Assembly: GCF_002865645.1 (NCBI RefSeq) | Contig: NW_020194562.1 | Location: forward strand, 868,001-932,000 | Direction: 5' to 3' | Source of the DNA: Hyaloscypha bicolor E | Taxonomy: Eukaryota > Ascomycota > Leotiomycetes > Helotiales > Hyaloscyphaceae | Length of the DNA stretch: 64,000 nucleotides | Shown: piece by piece, positions 12,471-23,940 of the stretch | Layout: each line of letters starts with the position of its first letter | Numbering within the stretch: position 1 is the first letter of the stretch | Program-made: the position numbers and the translations under genes | Notes under the pieces: generated by a model | The model's database searches: none | Told to the model about the DNA's origin: nothing | Seen by the model: only the letters and a program-made list of their open reading frames with translations

Positions 12471-13079
12471 GGGATCTTGTTTGCGATTGATGGAAACAAA
12501 AGCAGGAAAGCAAACCTTTCTCCACTAACATATTCATAAGAGAGGTCTAGACTTCCCTCACAGGAGGAGCTTATCGGATCATGGATTCAGACTCCGTTGT
12601 TTGACCACAGATATCAAGGTCTTGATTTGCAAGCACCTGTTACATGGACCTGCACTACGTTGACATCGGATGAACCATCTCGTTTTTGGAGCCTCAATTG
12701 TTCTTCTGTGCTAAGTTTTCAGCTCTTATTTTCATGAAGTAAATAAGTCCCACTTTCGCTCTTCCCCCAAGTAAAATTTTCGAGCCTACTTCGCTATCTC
12801 TTCCTTGTTTTCCCCTTCTGTGGTCAATTTATTCGCCACGTGCATCTCAACCAACTCCTTCTCACTGCCTCCTAGGCTCCTAGTGCCCTCGCCCGTATCC
12901 TCGTCCACAAACTCGGATGGACGTTACGCCTCCGAAGTTGGCCTTGAGCTGCGCGAATGAACCACTGCGAGCGAGAATCAGTAAGCTAGCCAACTTGATT
13001 TCCAGCCCAAGGAATATCTCCATTGTTGGAACGGATGAAAATATAAAAGGATAGAATTAAAACTCACCGGCGGATTACT
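12471..13079. other. Intergenic region
   Basis: About 600 bp with no supportable gene, repeat or RNA. Confidence 0.45.
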
Positions 13080-15592
13080 TCAACCAATCATATACGTCCA
13101 ATATTCCCCCTTATCCGCATCCGGGGGTCCCATTTCCCTCCCAAACACCAAGCCGCTCACCTTCCGCGTAACATAAATGCCCCCATTCAACACCATATAC
13201 GTAAACAACCCTGCAATCAAGCCATACGCCACACTGTAACAAAACGACACGCTAACAGTCACCAATATAAAGTCAATTCACAGACGTGACTTGGCGCATC
13301 ATCATACAGCCCACAAGAATCAAGGTACACCCCGTAGCCCACGGCGGTATGGATGCGAAGATCGGGACAAAGAAGGAGATCAGGAAACAGAGACCGGTCA
13401 TGATGGCTGTGAGACCTGTTCGTCCGCCCTCCGTGATCCCAGCCCCGGACTCGATGAATGCGGTTACGGGCGAACATCCAAAGAGGGACCCGATGGAGAT
13501 CGACATCACGTCGACGCAATAAGCTAACGTAGAGCGAGGGAAGTCATTCGATGCCGGATCGACGACGCCCGAGAAACGCGCCATGGAGTAGAGGGTTGCG
13601 GTTGCGTCGACGATGTCGACGTAGAGGAAAGTGAAGAGCGCGAGAACGAAGTGTGCTCCTGACGCGGCGACGTTCCAGTCTTGGGCTGCGAGCGTGGAGT
13701 TGATGGGGTGGCTTTGACGATGAGACGGAAATGGATGTCAGAGAATACATCTCTAGGAAGTATGGACTGTACAGAGAAGCTGGCGAGACGAATCAAGATA
13801 ATATTGTCCGACGTATCCACGACGGCCTAGACCCTACACTCGCAGCAGCAGTCCCCCTTCGAGGAACAAATAATACAATGAAAGACTTCCAAGTCAACGT
13901 ATACGCAGCAGAACACCAAGCCAGACAATAATATAAACAGCTTCAAACACGCCTTGATACTATCGAGAAGCAAAACCAAGATATAAAGGAATTGGTATCG
14001 GGAAAGCAACCACAAATCCAGTACGCTATTCCAGCCAACGACTTCCAGCGAAACGCACGTTACCGAAACAAGCAGAGCAGTTTCAATAACTTTAACGACG
14101 ACCGCTTTAGCAAGTTCAACCGCAACAAGTTGGAGGAACCCCCGAAGGCATCGTTTAAGGAAGTGACGGAGGTAGTGGAGACGATCCCATCCGCACGACG
14201 CCTGACGGGAACCAAGCAGACAGACATCACCCCACAGAACCGTGCCGGAACAGCTGATACCTCTTCAGCGAGTCCCTATCAACGCCAATATAACGGACGG
14301 GAAAACATGGCGGAAGAAGGAGAACATCTCATCGCCATCGGGGGTGTTGGGGAAGTAGGTGAAAATGGTGTTTCGGCTGGGATGAGATGTTAGGAATGCG
14401 GTGACGAGAGGAGAACATGAGGTGGACGGAGACTCACGCCCAGGACATGATTGAGACTACTATGATGCCGATTATGATAGCTGATTTGATTCTGTAGGCC
14501 ATGGGATATGCAGTCAAGAGCCCGCCACAAATGACACCGATCCAAAGCTAAAGTCCCATGCGTTAGCATCATGCACTTCCAAGCTCTGTCCGCTCTTAAG
14601 GGAAGGGCCAAACACACCGTTGGGTTCTTCACCTTATGGCTATCACAGGCCCCAGTCTCAGGATTCAAATACCGAAGTGGACAACCTGCAATATTGGTTG
14701 GTGTAACAGGACTCCCGAAAATCAGCCCAATGCCCGCATAACTCATGCGCCAGGAGGCTATTATTTAATACTAAAGCTAGATATTATACTAGATCCTTAT
14801 TCTAGAAACATGCCAATGCCCACTCCGCTTGCGACCGTTATACTCGCTGGGATGACTTTGACGAGCCACTGACACATGCCGATCAGAGAGGAAGATGAAG
14901 ATGAAACCCTCGACGAAAACGGCTATGAGCGCGAGACGGCAGCTTACGCTCGCGGTGCCATGGTAGCCGACAACTTGTTAGGTAAAGTAGGCGCTGAGAC
15001 CCATGCCTGGACTGGAGGTGCTTAGTGAGATGTGGCAATGCGGAGGGTGGATAAGAGAGCTTACGCAAGAGCTACGGGGAGATTAGTGAGGAACCCAAAA
15101 GCAATAGTACTGATACCCGTAATTGTAGCAGTGGCAGTGGTGGGATCTCTCTTGATACCTGGAGTCATTAGTCTATCTCCTGTACTTTCAGGAATAAACC
15201 AAGACCGACCGATCAAGCACGTATTGTATGCAGATCTCTCTCACAAGTTGGATTGGCAGGGTTGGTACATATATACGCATTTGCCTCCGCTTTGTGTCAG
15301 GATAGATGCCTTTCGGTTAGCTTCGAAGTTAAGCTTGAGGATGGAAAAACAAACATTGACAGCAATGATATAGGCCATGGTGAAGAACGCCGTTACACCA
15401 GCTCTGATTTTGGTCAAGAGCTAGACCCATTGCGCTCTTTCTCCTACAAACGTTGAGTATCCAATCGACAACATCGCACGCAGCGATGACCGAACTTACG
15501 TGGCCCGATCCTTGAAGGCGGAAGACTCTCCCAAACGTCGACCTCGATATGCGGGCATTGATCGCCGTGGCAGCATTTCTAATGGTAGACAT
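13080..15592 (-). pseudogene. azgA: AzgA-type purine (hypoxanthine/adenine/guanine) permease, decayed
   Basis: Relic of a plasma-membrane purine/H+ symporter of the AzgA (NCS2-like) family. It starts with AINARISRSTFGRVFRLQGSG at 15592 and ends with GEYWTYMIG at 13080. Clear family segments are KIRAGVTAFFTMAYIIAVN, GFLTNLPVALA, VGYHGTASV, WLVKVIPASITVASGVGIG, NTIFTYFPNTPDGDEMF, QDWNVAASGAHFVLALFTFL and GCSPVTAFIESGAGITEGGR. Lesions seen: a one-base loss near 15405; further frame breaks near 15200; a stop in place of Tyr in AYFT*QVVGYHG near 14970; a two-base loss near 14890; an AT-rich insert near 14765-14815; a gag insertion at about 13726-14308; and TGA for a conserved Trp plus a deletion near 13260. 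Real introns also exist, so exact exon ends are not given. It cannot encode a functional permease as it stands. Confidence 0.88.
13726..14308 (+). mobile_element. LTR-retrotransposon gag fragment inserted in the AzgA pseudogene
   Basis: A plus-strand frame between two halves of the permease reads MDVREYISRKYGLYREAGE, then GLDPTLAAAVPLRG, FQVNVYAAEHQARQ, one TAA, then QLQTRLDTIEKQNQDIKELV and a basic Asn/Arg/Phe-rich tail. This is typical of retrotransposon Gag ahead of the zinc knuckle. Permease coding sequence resumes directly on both sides (FFR on the left half, SHPINSTLAAQDW on the right half, read on the minus strand). Borders are by eye to about 10 bp. No LTR or clear target duplication was found, so this is a fragment, not a whole element. 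Confidence 0.7.
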
Positions 15593-17113
15593 GGTAGCTC
15601 GATGAACAAAGCCTGGAAGCTTAGAGTATGGAAAGAAAAGGAGAATAGAGAAGTGCGAAATATGACCAATAATTCGACATGAATTGATGAAATGGAAAAG
15701 TTCCAAGCATCCACCTGGGGTCCTGGCGCTATAGAAATAGCTCAGAACAATTATTGAAGTGGCTTTCCCATAATAAATGCCATGTGACAACGCGAAGGAG
15801 GAGCGAGGAAACTCGCAGCAGTAATTGTTGTTATGATATAAAGTACTTTTCCATCCAACGAGTGGAGGCATGGGAAGGAACGAGAGCCACTAAAGCATAT
15901 TGAGAAGTCTGATTCTGTGATAGTGACAATAGACGGAGCATGTCTTCAAGCCCAGGTGGGCACATGGTATGATATCGGACCGGGGGTAGAAGATTCTCAC
16001 TGATCCTCGTGGGGCTTCCTGGGATTCCGCACAGACATATGCATCTTATCACAACTGAGATTCGCATTGCGGGAAGCGGGCAGTGGAATCACTAATCGCG
16101 AGTGGACTCGAGAATCTCGAGGTGGGTGGGTTGTCTTAGCTTTGATGTTTCGAAGTTGTGGCTTCCCGCAGTCTCAAAAACGCCATGGAAAAATCGTGCG
16201 ATGTTCGCACAGCGCTTTGACAGTCCCCTTCGACTTGGAACTCAACATGACTCGGGGGAGATTTGGGCGTGCCACATCGGATGACATTGTGACCAGAGGT
16301 GTGTGTGGCGCACTGGGCTTCGAGGGATGGCTAGATGTGAGGCAAGATCGTTCCCCGCATGTTGTGACCCCTCGAAGAAGCCGTGATACAATCGATCATT
16401 CTGACGGTCGGCGGAACAGCTCACTTTTGAATGACTTATGCTCAAGTGTTTCGAGTCCGGAGGAAATCTGCGTGCTCCCAAAGGCAAACTTCTGGCGGAA
16501 TTCTCCCACTCGCTAAGGTTACCATGTTTCTTCAGCAGCTGCAAGCCACAATAGGGGTTCAGGGGTAAAGTTCCGATGTGTTTGACACGGATAGCTCGCC
16601 TATTCCTGCGGTTCCCCGGAATCGAACCAACCGCCCCCCAAAGCAAATCTTCCCGCGATCTCTGTCCCCGGTTCCCCGAGATGGTGATGTGATGTTGAAG
16701 CCCCAAATGGTGAGCTATCGAACGCCAAGGCCAGGTGGATGGGGGTATCACCCGCCACAGCCTGTAATACGTCGAGAATACCATGTTGAGGTTGACCAGC
16801 CGATGGGCTGTGGTCTCGGCATACGGAGGGTACCGTCTCTCATGTGCTAAAAGACAGGATGGGTGGCGAGCGGGTATTTCCATGGCGTCGGGCTGAGCAT
16901 GTGGGTGAAAAGTTCTCAGGGGATAGCAGCGCATTTGTCTTCGAGCCTCGTGTGCCCGTGGAGATTATATCAAGTCACACGACAACCTCTGTATGAACAT
17001 TCGTCTGATCCCCATGTGGAATGTCTCCCAGATGCTCTTGACCATTTTTTGTCAGTTAAGAGCTCCATTTGCTTTATTGATAGTCTTGGTGCTGATCTTG
17101 CGTATCCAGCATC
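15593..17113. other. Long gene-free region
   Basis: About 1.5 kb. It contains a 230-codon minus-strand open frame (16242-16934) and a plus-strand one, neither with recognisable domains or good start context. The right part probably holds the promoter and 5' leader of the next gene. Confidence 0.45.
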
Positions 17114-18119
17114 ATGTTCGAGGTTTCCTGGGCCGACCCAGAAAGAGAGACGGTGGCAGAGCGGAAGAGTAGAAAGCAACAAAGGTCTACATGCGCCTCA
17201 AGGAATGGACCAACAGTACCTCCATCTCGGAGTTCAACCTCGGGAGAAATGAGGCCCCCAGTGATGAATGTCTTCGGGCCAAGTCGGAAGGAGCAATCTT
17301 TGGCCAAAAGAAAACAGACAAACTCATCATCAACACTACGCATCGATGGCCCCAAGGCACTTAGAAAACAACCAAGCTTTACAGCAAGCTCGGTTTCATC
17401 GTTCCATGAGAATCCAAGAATATCGACGACAATAATAAGAACTCCCGACAACGAGTTCTTCTCAGACTCATACCCCTCCGATTATGATCCATGCAGACTG
17501 TCGAATCAATCAGAAGGTAGATGTCCTTGAATGGTCTCAACGCACCGTTAATGACGAAAAGCAGTGTCGGACTCTGGGACGAATTCAACCTGGAGCTTAA
17601 ATGCAGAATCGATCTGCAGCTCGGGAAAGATAGTTCAACAATTGAGCCCAACCTCGTTTGTGACGCAGAGCACGGAGATCACAGTGTCCCCAAGAGAATC
17701 AATCAAAGACGCAGAACAAGTCGCGACAATGGTTCATATCTCAGCTAGTGGAATAATTCACACGCATGATTCGGCGGGTAGAAGGTGAGAACTGGCCCAA
17801 GGATGTGAATGGGGATACTAATGAAACCAGACCTTCTCAAGCCACCGTATTGGATTTTCTGAGTGACAATGATGACGAGATAGAGGCGGAAGAGGAGTCA
17901 AGTTCGATGACAGAGAAGGCGGTTGAAACTCAGGCGATGATAAGTCCAGTCTGGCAGCCTATTCCATGGGAGCCACCCGAGGCATGGGAGTGTTCCAGAG
18001 AGAACAAGGAAGAGTCCACATCCTCCAAGCCTAAAGGTCTTGGTCTGCCCTTTCGACCAGCTGGACCGAGACGTAGGTCCGACAGGGGAACACCAATTGA
18101 GAAATCTTTCGATGAATAG
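17114..18119 (+). CDS. Conserved hypothetical fungal protein
   Basis: A 303-aa protein from exons 17114-17516, 17565-17784 and 17831-18119; both introns (48 and 46 nt) are GT-AG and in phase, the second with a CTAAT branch-like site. It begins MFEVSWADPERETVAERKSR, which I associate with uncharacterised Pezizomycotina proteins of similar layout. A PPVMNVFGPSRKEQ segment lies near residues 50-65, and EITVSPRESIKDAEQVATMV near 170-190. The C-terminal third is acidic and then Pro-rich (SPVWQPIPWEPPEAWE). It is hydrophilic with no signal peptide or membrane segment, and much of it is probably disordered. No function is proposed. The splice acceptor of exon 2 could lie three bases upstream without changing the frame. 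Confidence 0.7.
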
Positions 18120-19228
18120 AAGGAATACAAATTGCAGGGGCTAGAAGGATTCAATTATGTTGGGTGGCCGTGTTGTGTTAGGAGTCTAGAAACCTATGTT
18201 TTCAAGGGCACACTGCCTCGAGAATGGTGGGGCTACGTCGTTTTGGAAACTGTCAAGCAAGGGTAGAATGCTTCAAGTAGCGCAGCCTCCATACTTATGG
18301 CACAGTAGGGAAGCCACGGATAGTTAATAGTGAGGAAGACACTGGAGGTTAGTAGACTAACTGAGGGGGGGTCTATTCTCGCTTGCAATGGTTTTACAGA
18401 AGTGTTGGTGGGATGGAAATACGAAATACCTTTTACTTTGCATTCATTCCTCTTTGGTTGATGGCGGAAGAAGTGTATTTAAACTTTGCCACTGAAACTT
18501 GGAAACGACGGCTGCTTGATGGGAAGTATGGCAAGACGGATTCAGCAAAAAAAGAAAAGAAAAGAAAAGAAAAGTAAACAATGCATTTCAAGTTATTTGG
18601 TAATCCATACGCAGTGGCTTTTCCAACACAATAATACCTTTCCACAATGCAAGACAACTCCATCCGAGATCCATTCCCAAACTTGTAGGATATTGAGGCG
18701 ATGAGAGTAAAACTTTGATATTGAAGATTCACTCTTCACTTCAACCATAATCTCAAGCTGCTCAACAAAACCTCGAAAATCAAGATTCACTCTCAAGCTG
18801 TGATAGACCACAAGAACGTATATACGCCGGTTGACAAGTCACTCGACTAAGAGAAATGCATTTGTAGATCATTTTCGGACTGGCATGATTTAACCAGTTT
18901 GCGTTCCCCACGTTTGCAATACTTGCTTGTGCGCACTCCTAGCCTCCGCTTGGAAGCAAGAGAAAGAGAGAATGGGTTCCATAACCATTCATCGCAATGC
19001 TTTTTTTAATATATTTTTGAGGACATGTGACCGTGAGCTATAGTTCCCGGAGCATCCATCTAGTCAAGCAGACCAGGGGACCGTGAAATTTCCAGACGCC
19101 GAAGCACTCCAGCAACGCCTCCATACGCCGTATCAACTCTTCACTCCTATGAAATATCCGCCTTAGACCTCCCTTCCATTCCGTAATTATCCCAAGCATC
19201 CTGGCCCGTCCCCGAAGACTTCTCTCAT
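18120..19228. other. Intergenic region
   Basis: About 1.1 kb containing the 3' sides of two convergent genes and an AAAAG microsatellite; nothing else was recognised. Confidence 0.5.
18547..18575. repeat. AAAAG microsatellite
   Basis: An A7 tract followed by four or five AAAAG units. Simple sequence repeat, likely length-variable. Confidence 0.85.
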
Positions 19229-19842
19229 TCAAAGCCCCAGCATCCTTCTACACCCTTCCCGAACCCTTCGCTCATATTCAGGCCTCTGCTCCCTCCACAT
19301 CTTCGCCGCCTCCACATTCGCGGGACTCTCGTCATTCGGCTCCGCCAACATGCTCATCACTGAAATGAGAATCTTCTCCACACTCTGAATCGGGGACCAC
19401 CGTTCGGAAGCGTGCTCGTAGTGATTTGGATCATCTCCTGGTGGATGCAGAATCGAAATACAGACTAGACCGCTGGGGTATACTACCCAAACAACATCCA
19501 TTAGCCGATTGCTCATACCCTTTCATTAAAACAAAGCGCATTTATGTAGAAGGGGAGAGCAAGGAGGGGGGGAAGAAGAGCACGCGACAACCTACCATTC
19601 GGATGCCACACCTCGCCCAGGAACCTCATACTCGGCGGTGCCAGCGGATAATCCTTCGGGAATTTCAGCTCTGCAGGAAAGACACCGCCTTCAAACGGTG
19701 TTCCCTCTGGTCCTTGGATCAAAGCCTCCCAGTACAGCAGATCGTCTTCGGAGACGGGGCCGGCGGTGATGCCTTCTGGTGGGTTGTTGGTGAGGGCTTT
19801 GTATTCCTGGAGGAGGCGCCGTTGGGCGGTTGTTGATGCCAT
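19229..19842 (-). CDS. UBC7: Ubiquitin-conjugating enzyme E2, Ubc7/UBE2G2 type
   Basis: An E2 that carries ubiquitin as a thioester for ER-associated degradation, working with membrane-bound E3s such as Hrd1 and Doa10. Exons 19842-19596 and 19482-19229 give 166 aa, the usual Ubc7 length (165). The UBC fold is visible from [20 protein letters not shown] through [15 protein letters not shown] and the HPN motif, which ends exon 1. The catalytic cysteine is C90 in [12 protein letters not shown]. The acidic insertion just after it ([16 protein letters not shown]) separates the Ubc7/Cdc34 group from other E2s. The intron splits the codon after HPN. Confidence 0.95.
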
Positions 19843-20140
19843 GGTGAAGACCGTCTTCTGTAAGAGGTGGAGGTTGTAAGAGGAAGTGTTGTGGAGGAGG
19901 CGGTGGGGGTGAAAGTCAAGGTGGCATGAAGTGCTGAGAAGGACCCCTGCTCGGTTCCTTGCAAGTGCCCCGCTATTTGGTCATTGATACGAAGCTCCTC
20001 GGGAATCACACCTTCTGAACAATCTCAACTTCAAGTTTCACATTCTCCCTATTTTCTCAATTGAATACTGGCTATTCAATCCTCTTTCTTCTTCTTCCTC
20101 CACTACCCTTTGATATTTCGAATTCGAATTAGAAACCACG

Positions 20141-21115
20141 ATGTCCACCGAAAAGTTAAAAATTGGCTACGTGCCAGAGCACTTCTCCACGCCCCTCTAC
20201 TTCGCAGAAAAGCACTTCGGGCTCGACGCCGAGCTGCTCCCTTTCCCGTCCGGCACGGGACATATGATTACCTCTCTGCGAACAGGGGAGATAGATGTCG
20301 GGGTAGGGTTGACGGAGGGTTGGGTTGCGGGATTGGGGAAAGATGGGGTGGAAGAGGATGGGGGGTATAGGATTGTAGGGACTTATGTTGAGACGCCTTT
20401 ATGTACATCCCCTTTGCTTTCCTACTTATACCTGCTTCTTCCCCTTCTTCTTCCTCTGAGAAGTAATTGGAGCTGACAAGTTATGGCAGGCTGGGCAATT
20501 TCAACCGGCGCAAAACGAAAAATAAACAGCATCCAAGACCTCAAGAACAGCAAAATCGGCGTCTCGAGAATAGGCAGCGGGTCATATGTAATGGGCTTCG
20601 TGCTCGCCGATCAACAAGGCTGGCTCTCTCCCTCATCCTCCGAACCACCATTCGAAGTCATCCCCTTGCAAACCTTCGACAAGCTCCGCTCCGCCGTCAA
20701 CGCTTCTTCTGCAGACTTCTTCATGTGGGAGCACTTCACCTCCAAAAAGTACTATGACAATGGAGAGATAAAGAAGATAGGAGAGATCTACACGCCGTGG
20801 TCGAGTTGGAAGATTGTAGCGCGGACCGGGATAGGAGAGGGGGACCAGAGACTGGAAGAGATGTTCGAGAAGATTGATAGAGGGGTCAGGTATTTTGAGG
20901 GGAATAAGGAGGAGAGTGTGAGGTATATTAGTGGGAAGTTGGATTATACTGCGGGTGATGCAAGGGAATGGTTGAAGACCGTGAGGTTTGCAAAGAGTAC
21001 GAAGGGTGTTGATGTCAAGGTTATTGAGAAGACGGTGGATGTGCTAAGGAAGGCGGGCGTTCTTGGTGAGGGGGGAATGAAGGCTGAGGATATGATTGGC
21101 AGCTTACGGAAGTAG
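20141..21115 (+). CDS. Ca3427-like periplasmic-binding-protein-fold protein
   Basis: A cytosolic fungal protein with the type II solute-binding fold, related to Candida Ca3427 and distantly to bacterial nitrate/sulfonate/thiamine-precursor binding proteins. Exons 20141-20402 and 20490-21115 make 295 aa. The start KIGYVPEHFSTPLYFAEKHF is the first beta-alpha unit. GTGHMITSLRTGEIDVGVGL and SKIGVSRIGSGSYVMGFVLA are ligand-loop segments, and SADFFMWEHFTSKKY follows in lobe 2. No signal peptide is present, unlike bacterial relatives. The ligand is unknown; family members have been linked to thiamine-like or small anionic metabolites only by homology. Confidence 0.85.
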
Positions 21116-21513
21116 GCTCCTTGTTACTCTTTTGTGAAGATGTACAGTACAAAGTTAGAGTAGAATTGGTAGAGAAATGGGGCATTGGATTGGCGTTTGG
21201 TCTCATAGATGGGACGAAGGTCACTCGAGGAAGACTTCAGTATCATCCCAAGCGATGATATTCCAACGAAAATCACCAATTAAACCCATTTTCACTCAAT
21301 TGACTCCCAAAACTCATCCTGAATACGATCACATAATCCGGTGTGTTTCATTATCCCGCTGCTTCTCAATTGGTCTTCTTTCGTCGAACAATGAATTGCT
21401 GACCCGAGATCTGCGCGGCGTAAATTTAATGAAGCTTTAGTCGTGTCATCATCTCTTCCCTTCTGCCACACATCCTCTCAAGTCCCAATTCCTCCGCAGA
21501 CCGATTCTATGTG
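21116..21513. promoter_or_regulatory. Intergenic region with a start-stop upstream ORF at its end
   Basis: About 400 bp. At its right end, 21509-21516 reads ATGTGATG: an upstream ATG followed at once by TGA, and that TGA overlaps the ATG of the next gene. Such minimal uORFs can throttle translation or feed reinitiation. Confidence 0.5.
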
Positions 21514-22236
21514 ATGTCCCTCCGGCAGCTTCTGAGGAAGCCCCTCCCCTCCTCATCCTTCTTCCATCCCCACCCACCACCATCCTTCCAACCCCACCTC
21601 CTCCGAGCTCCCCCACGACGCCTCACCTCCACCTCTTCCTCCGAATCTCGCACCCGCTCCAGAATCGATCGCGTCCTGAACCGCCTCCCCAAATTCCTAC
21701 GACCATACACAGACGGCTTACGCAATGCGCCTGTATCGCACATCGTCTCGTTCCTGATCCTGCACGAAATCACCGCGATCATACCGTTAGTGGGGTTAGC
21801 GGGACTTTTTCACTACACACAATGGCTTCCGGCTGGCTTCGTCGAGGGTAAATGGGTTACCGAGGGCATGGAGAGGTTTGGGAGGTATTTTGGGCGGAAG
21901 GGGTGGTTTGGCTTTTCTAGGGAAGGTGTCAGTCCTGCCCCGAGCTCTGATTCTGAAGCCGGACGGGTTGGGGATACAATTGGGGATGGGGATATTATTG
22001 GGGAAGCAGAGGACGGAGCGGGAAGGAAAACACGAGAGGGGTTAGTGGAAGAGACGGAGAAGAGGTGGCATGTTGGTGAGGCCGGGGGCAGGATATTAGT
22101 TGAGGTTGCTACTGCGTATGCTATCACCAAGGTTTTGCTGCCTGCGAGGATATTGGTGAGTGTTTGGGGGACGCCGTGGTTTGCTAGGGTTGTTTTGGGG
22201 CCTGTGAAGGGTGTTTTTGGGAGGAAGGGGCCTTGA
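21514..22236 (+). CDS. Small mitochondrial-type membrane protein, FAM210/DUF1279-like
   Basis: A single-exon 240-aa protein. The N-terminal 50 residues are rich in Arg, Ser, Pro and His with almost no acid (SLRQLLRKPLPSSSFF), as in mitochondrial targeting peptides. The segment APVSHIVSFLILHEITAIIP with VGLAGLFHYTQWLP resembles the conserved core of FAM210/DUF1279 membrane proteins, which scaffold mitochondrial translation or inner-membrane functions. A Glu/Gly-rich linker precedes a second hydrophobic stretch near ATAYAITKVLLPARILVSVW. It ends FGRKGP. The start at 21514 overlaps a start-stop uORF. The exact function is unknown. Confidence 0.75.
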   Translation: MSLRQLLRKPLPSSSFFHPHPPPSFQPHLLRAPPRRLTSTSSSESRTRSRIDRVLNRLPKFLRPYTDGLRNAPVSHIVSFLILHEITAIIPLVGLAGLFHYTQWLPAGFVEGKWVTEGMERFGRYFGRKGWFGFSREGVSPAPSSDSEAGRVGDTIGDGDIIGEAEDGAGRKTREGLVEETEKRWHVGEAGGRILVEVATAYAITKVLLPARILVSVWGTPWFARVVLGPVKGVFGRKGP

Positions 22237-22395
22237 TACGAAGCATAAAGTACATAGAATGACAAATAGACCAAGAACAGAAGCAATGCCACAATGCCAT
22301 GAAATCAAGCTTTTGTCATGTCATATATAACTACCAGTTTATCCTCCAGTAATGCCCAATATTGATAGTATAGGCTATTTGCCAGGGGGGAACAT

Positions 22396-22556
22396 CTATG
22401 GCTTCTCATAGATCCGATCGTGCTGAGCGGACTTACATGTTTGGACCTCACCTTCGAACCAGAGAGCGATCTCCTTCTTGGCGTTCTCAACACTATCGGA
22501 ACTGTGGTAGACATTACGACCGACGTCGATGGCATAGTGGCGGGCACGACCGTCCC
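22396..22556 (-). pseudogene. Nucleoside diphosphate kinase 3'-exon fragment
   Basis: The minus strand reads [20 protein letters not shown], then [18 protein letters not shown] and a final RIYEKP before a stop. This aligns to the last exon of the intact NDK gene at 31644-32419 with about four-fifths of bases identical by eye, one codon missing (KEGEV becomes EGEV) and one codon added at the end. Nothing upstream in the frame continues the kinase. It is in the same orientation as the intact gene, 9 kb away. Confidence 0.85.
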
Positions 22557-22678
22557 GGCGGCGTCAGCCGCCCGGGATGGTCCCCTTACCACCTCTATCT
22601 TCCCCACACTTCTTCACTTCATTATGGGGGGCAAGCCCCCCAAACCCCCCAGGCCTCGCTGCGCTCGAAAATACAGTA

Positions 22679-22950
22679 CGAAGGCGACGGGCGAAAAAAA
22701 CCGGCCACCTGCCAAATCGCGAGAAATACCAAAATCGCTACCTGTAGAAAATCACACTAAGGTTCAATACAACATCTAAACTCTCTACTTTTTAATTTGT
22801 GTAATAGAAAAGAAGGAGATCTATCTTTTACAACAATTTTGCTGGAATTAAATTCAAATTACAATTACGACAAATTTTTTATCGCAAGGCTAAGATTGCG
22901 CAAATTCTCGCTTAAGGGATTTGGACGGTTTTTTTCGCCCGTCGCCTTCG
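22679..22950. mobile_element. MITE with 25-bp perfect terminal inverted repeats and TA target duplication
   Basis: The left end CGAAGGCGACGGGCG (continuing to 22703) is the exact reverse complement of the right end (22926-22950). Each end is flanked by TA (22677-22678 and 22951-22952). The arms continue imperfectly inward for tens of bases. There is no coding capacity. TA duplication points to mobilisation by a Tc1/mariner-superfamily transposase. Confidence 0.85.
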
Positions 22951-23813
22951 TAACCGAGATCCAAGGTCAATGCACACCCACACTGAATGTACACCCTCCC
23001 AAAAATTATCCCACCATCTTCAAAATTCGATAAAATGGTCAGCGAATAAGATATTGAGAAAGCGATTAATATGCTAAATATGCAATTAATACTTAATTAT
23101 AGCCAGGTGCTAGGGATTTTGGTATTAAGCATACTATCCTTATATAAAGGTATAAAGGGATATATATCTCTAGATAAAAAGTAACTTCTTTATATTATAA
23201 ACTTCTTACTAATATATAAGAAGAGGCTTTTATTAATCAAATTAATAAACTTATAATATATAGGCTTCCTCTAACCTTATAGAGGAGATTATTAGAGGTA
23301 ATATAAATAAGAACTAGATAGCTAGTTTTATCTAATACTATTTTATATATCTTAAGAGCTTTTATTTATAAAATATTAATAATCTATAAATAAAATCGGA
23401 ATATAGGCCCTATATTTAGTTCTTTTTTAATTTAGTAGTATTTAATTTTAATATTTAATTTATTTCTTATTTACTTTAGAAATAAAATAGCTAATATTTC
23501 TCTTTTCTTTTATTTAATTAATTAAAGCAATTAAGAATTATAATATTATAGCAAAAAATATATATAATTAGAATTATATATATAGTAAAGTATATAATAG
23601 TAGAAAAATTATAATAGTAAAATAAAATAGCTTATAAGAATTTATTAGCTTATTTGCCTCTATTTATATAAATAGTATAAAGATTCTATTAGCTCTTATT
23701 TATAAAAGAGTTTCTAGAGACCTTTAGAATAGCTAATTAGATAATTTAAAAAAGAAAAAATATATCTAGTTTATATCTAGTATAAATAAATAATTATTTA
23801 ATATCCTTAATTA

Positions 23814-23940
23814 CTAGGTAATTACAAGGAAATCTCGCTTAGCCTTACTTAGATAGTAACTTCTTGCTAGATAGAATTAATTAAGCTTTATAATATACTT
23901 AAGATTTTAATATATTTAGTATTAATATAATATATCTTAT
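23814..23940. repeat. RIP-mutated copy of a direct repeat inside the transposon
   Basis: This segment aligns over about 110 bases with 25000-25125. Where the two differ, this copy almost always has T for C or A for G (for example CTTACTTAGATAG against CTTACTCAGATAG). That one-way transition pattern is the signature of RIP. Confidence 0.8.

Noticed and set aside
16590..16640. tRNA-like T-arm text (GGTTCGATTCC on the minus strand)
   Set aside because: The flanking bases do not pair as a T stem, and no acceptor or anticodon arm could be placed around it.
16242..16934. 230-codon minus-strand open frame
   Set aside because: No recognisable motif, composition rich in Arg, Pro, His and Ser as in random GC-balanced frames, and overlapped by an equally plausible plus-strand frame.
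22420..22779. Plus-strand frames over the NDK fragment
   Set aside because: They are antisense shadows; the minus strand reads clear kinase sequence.
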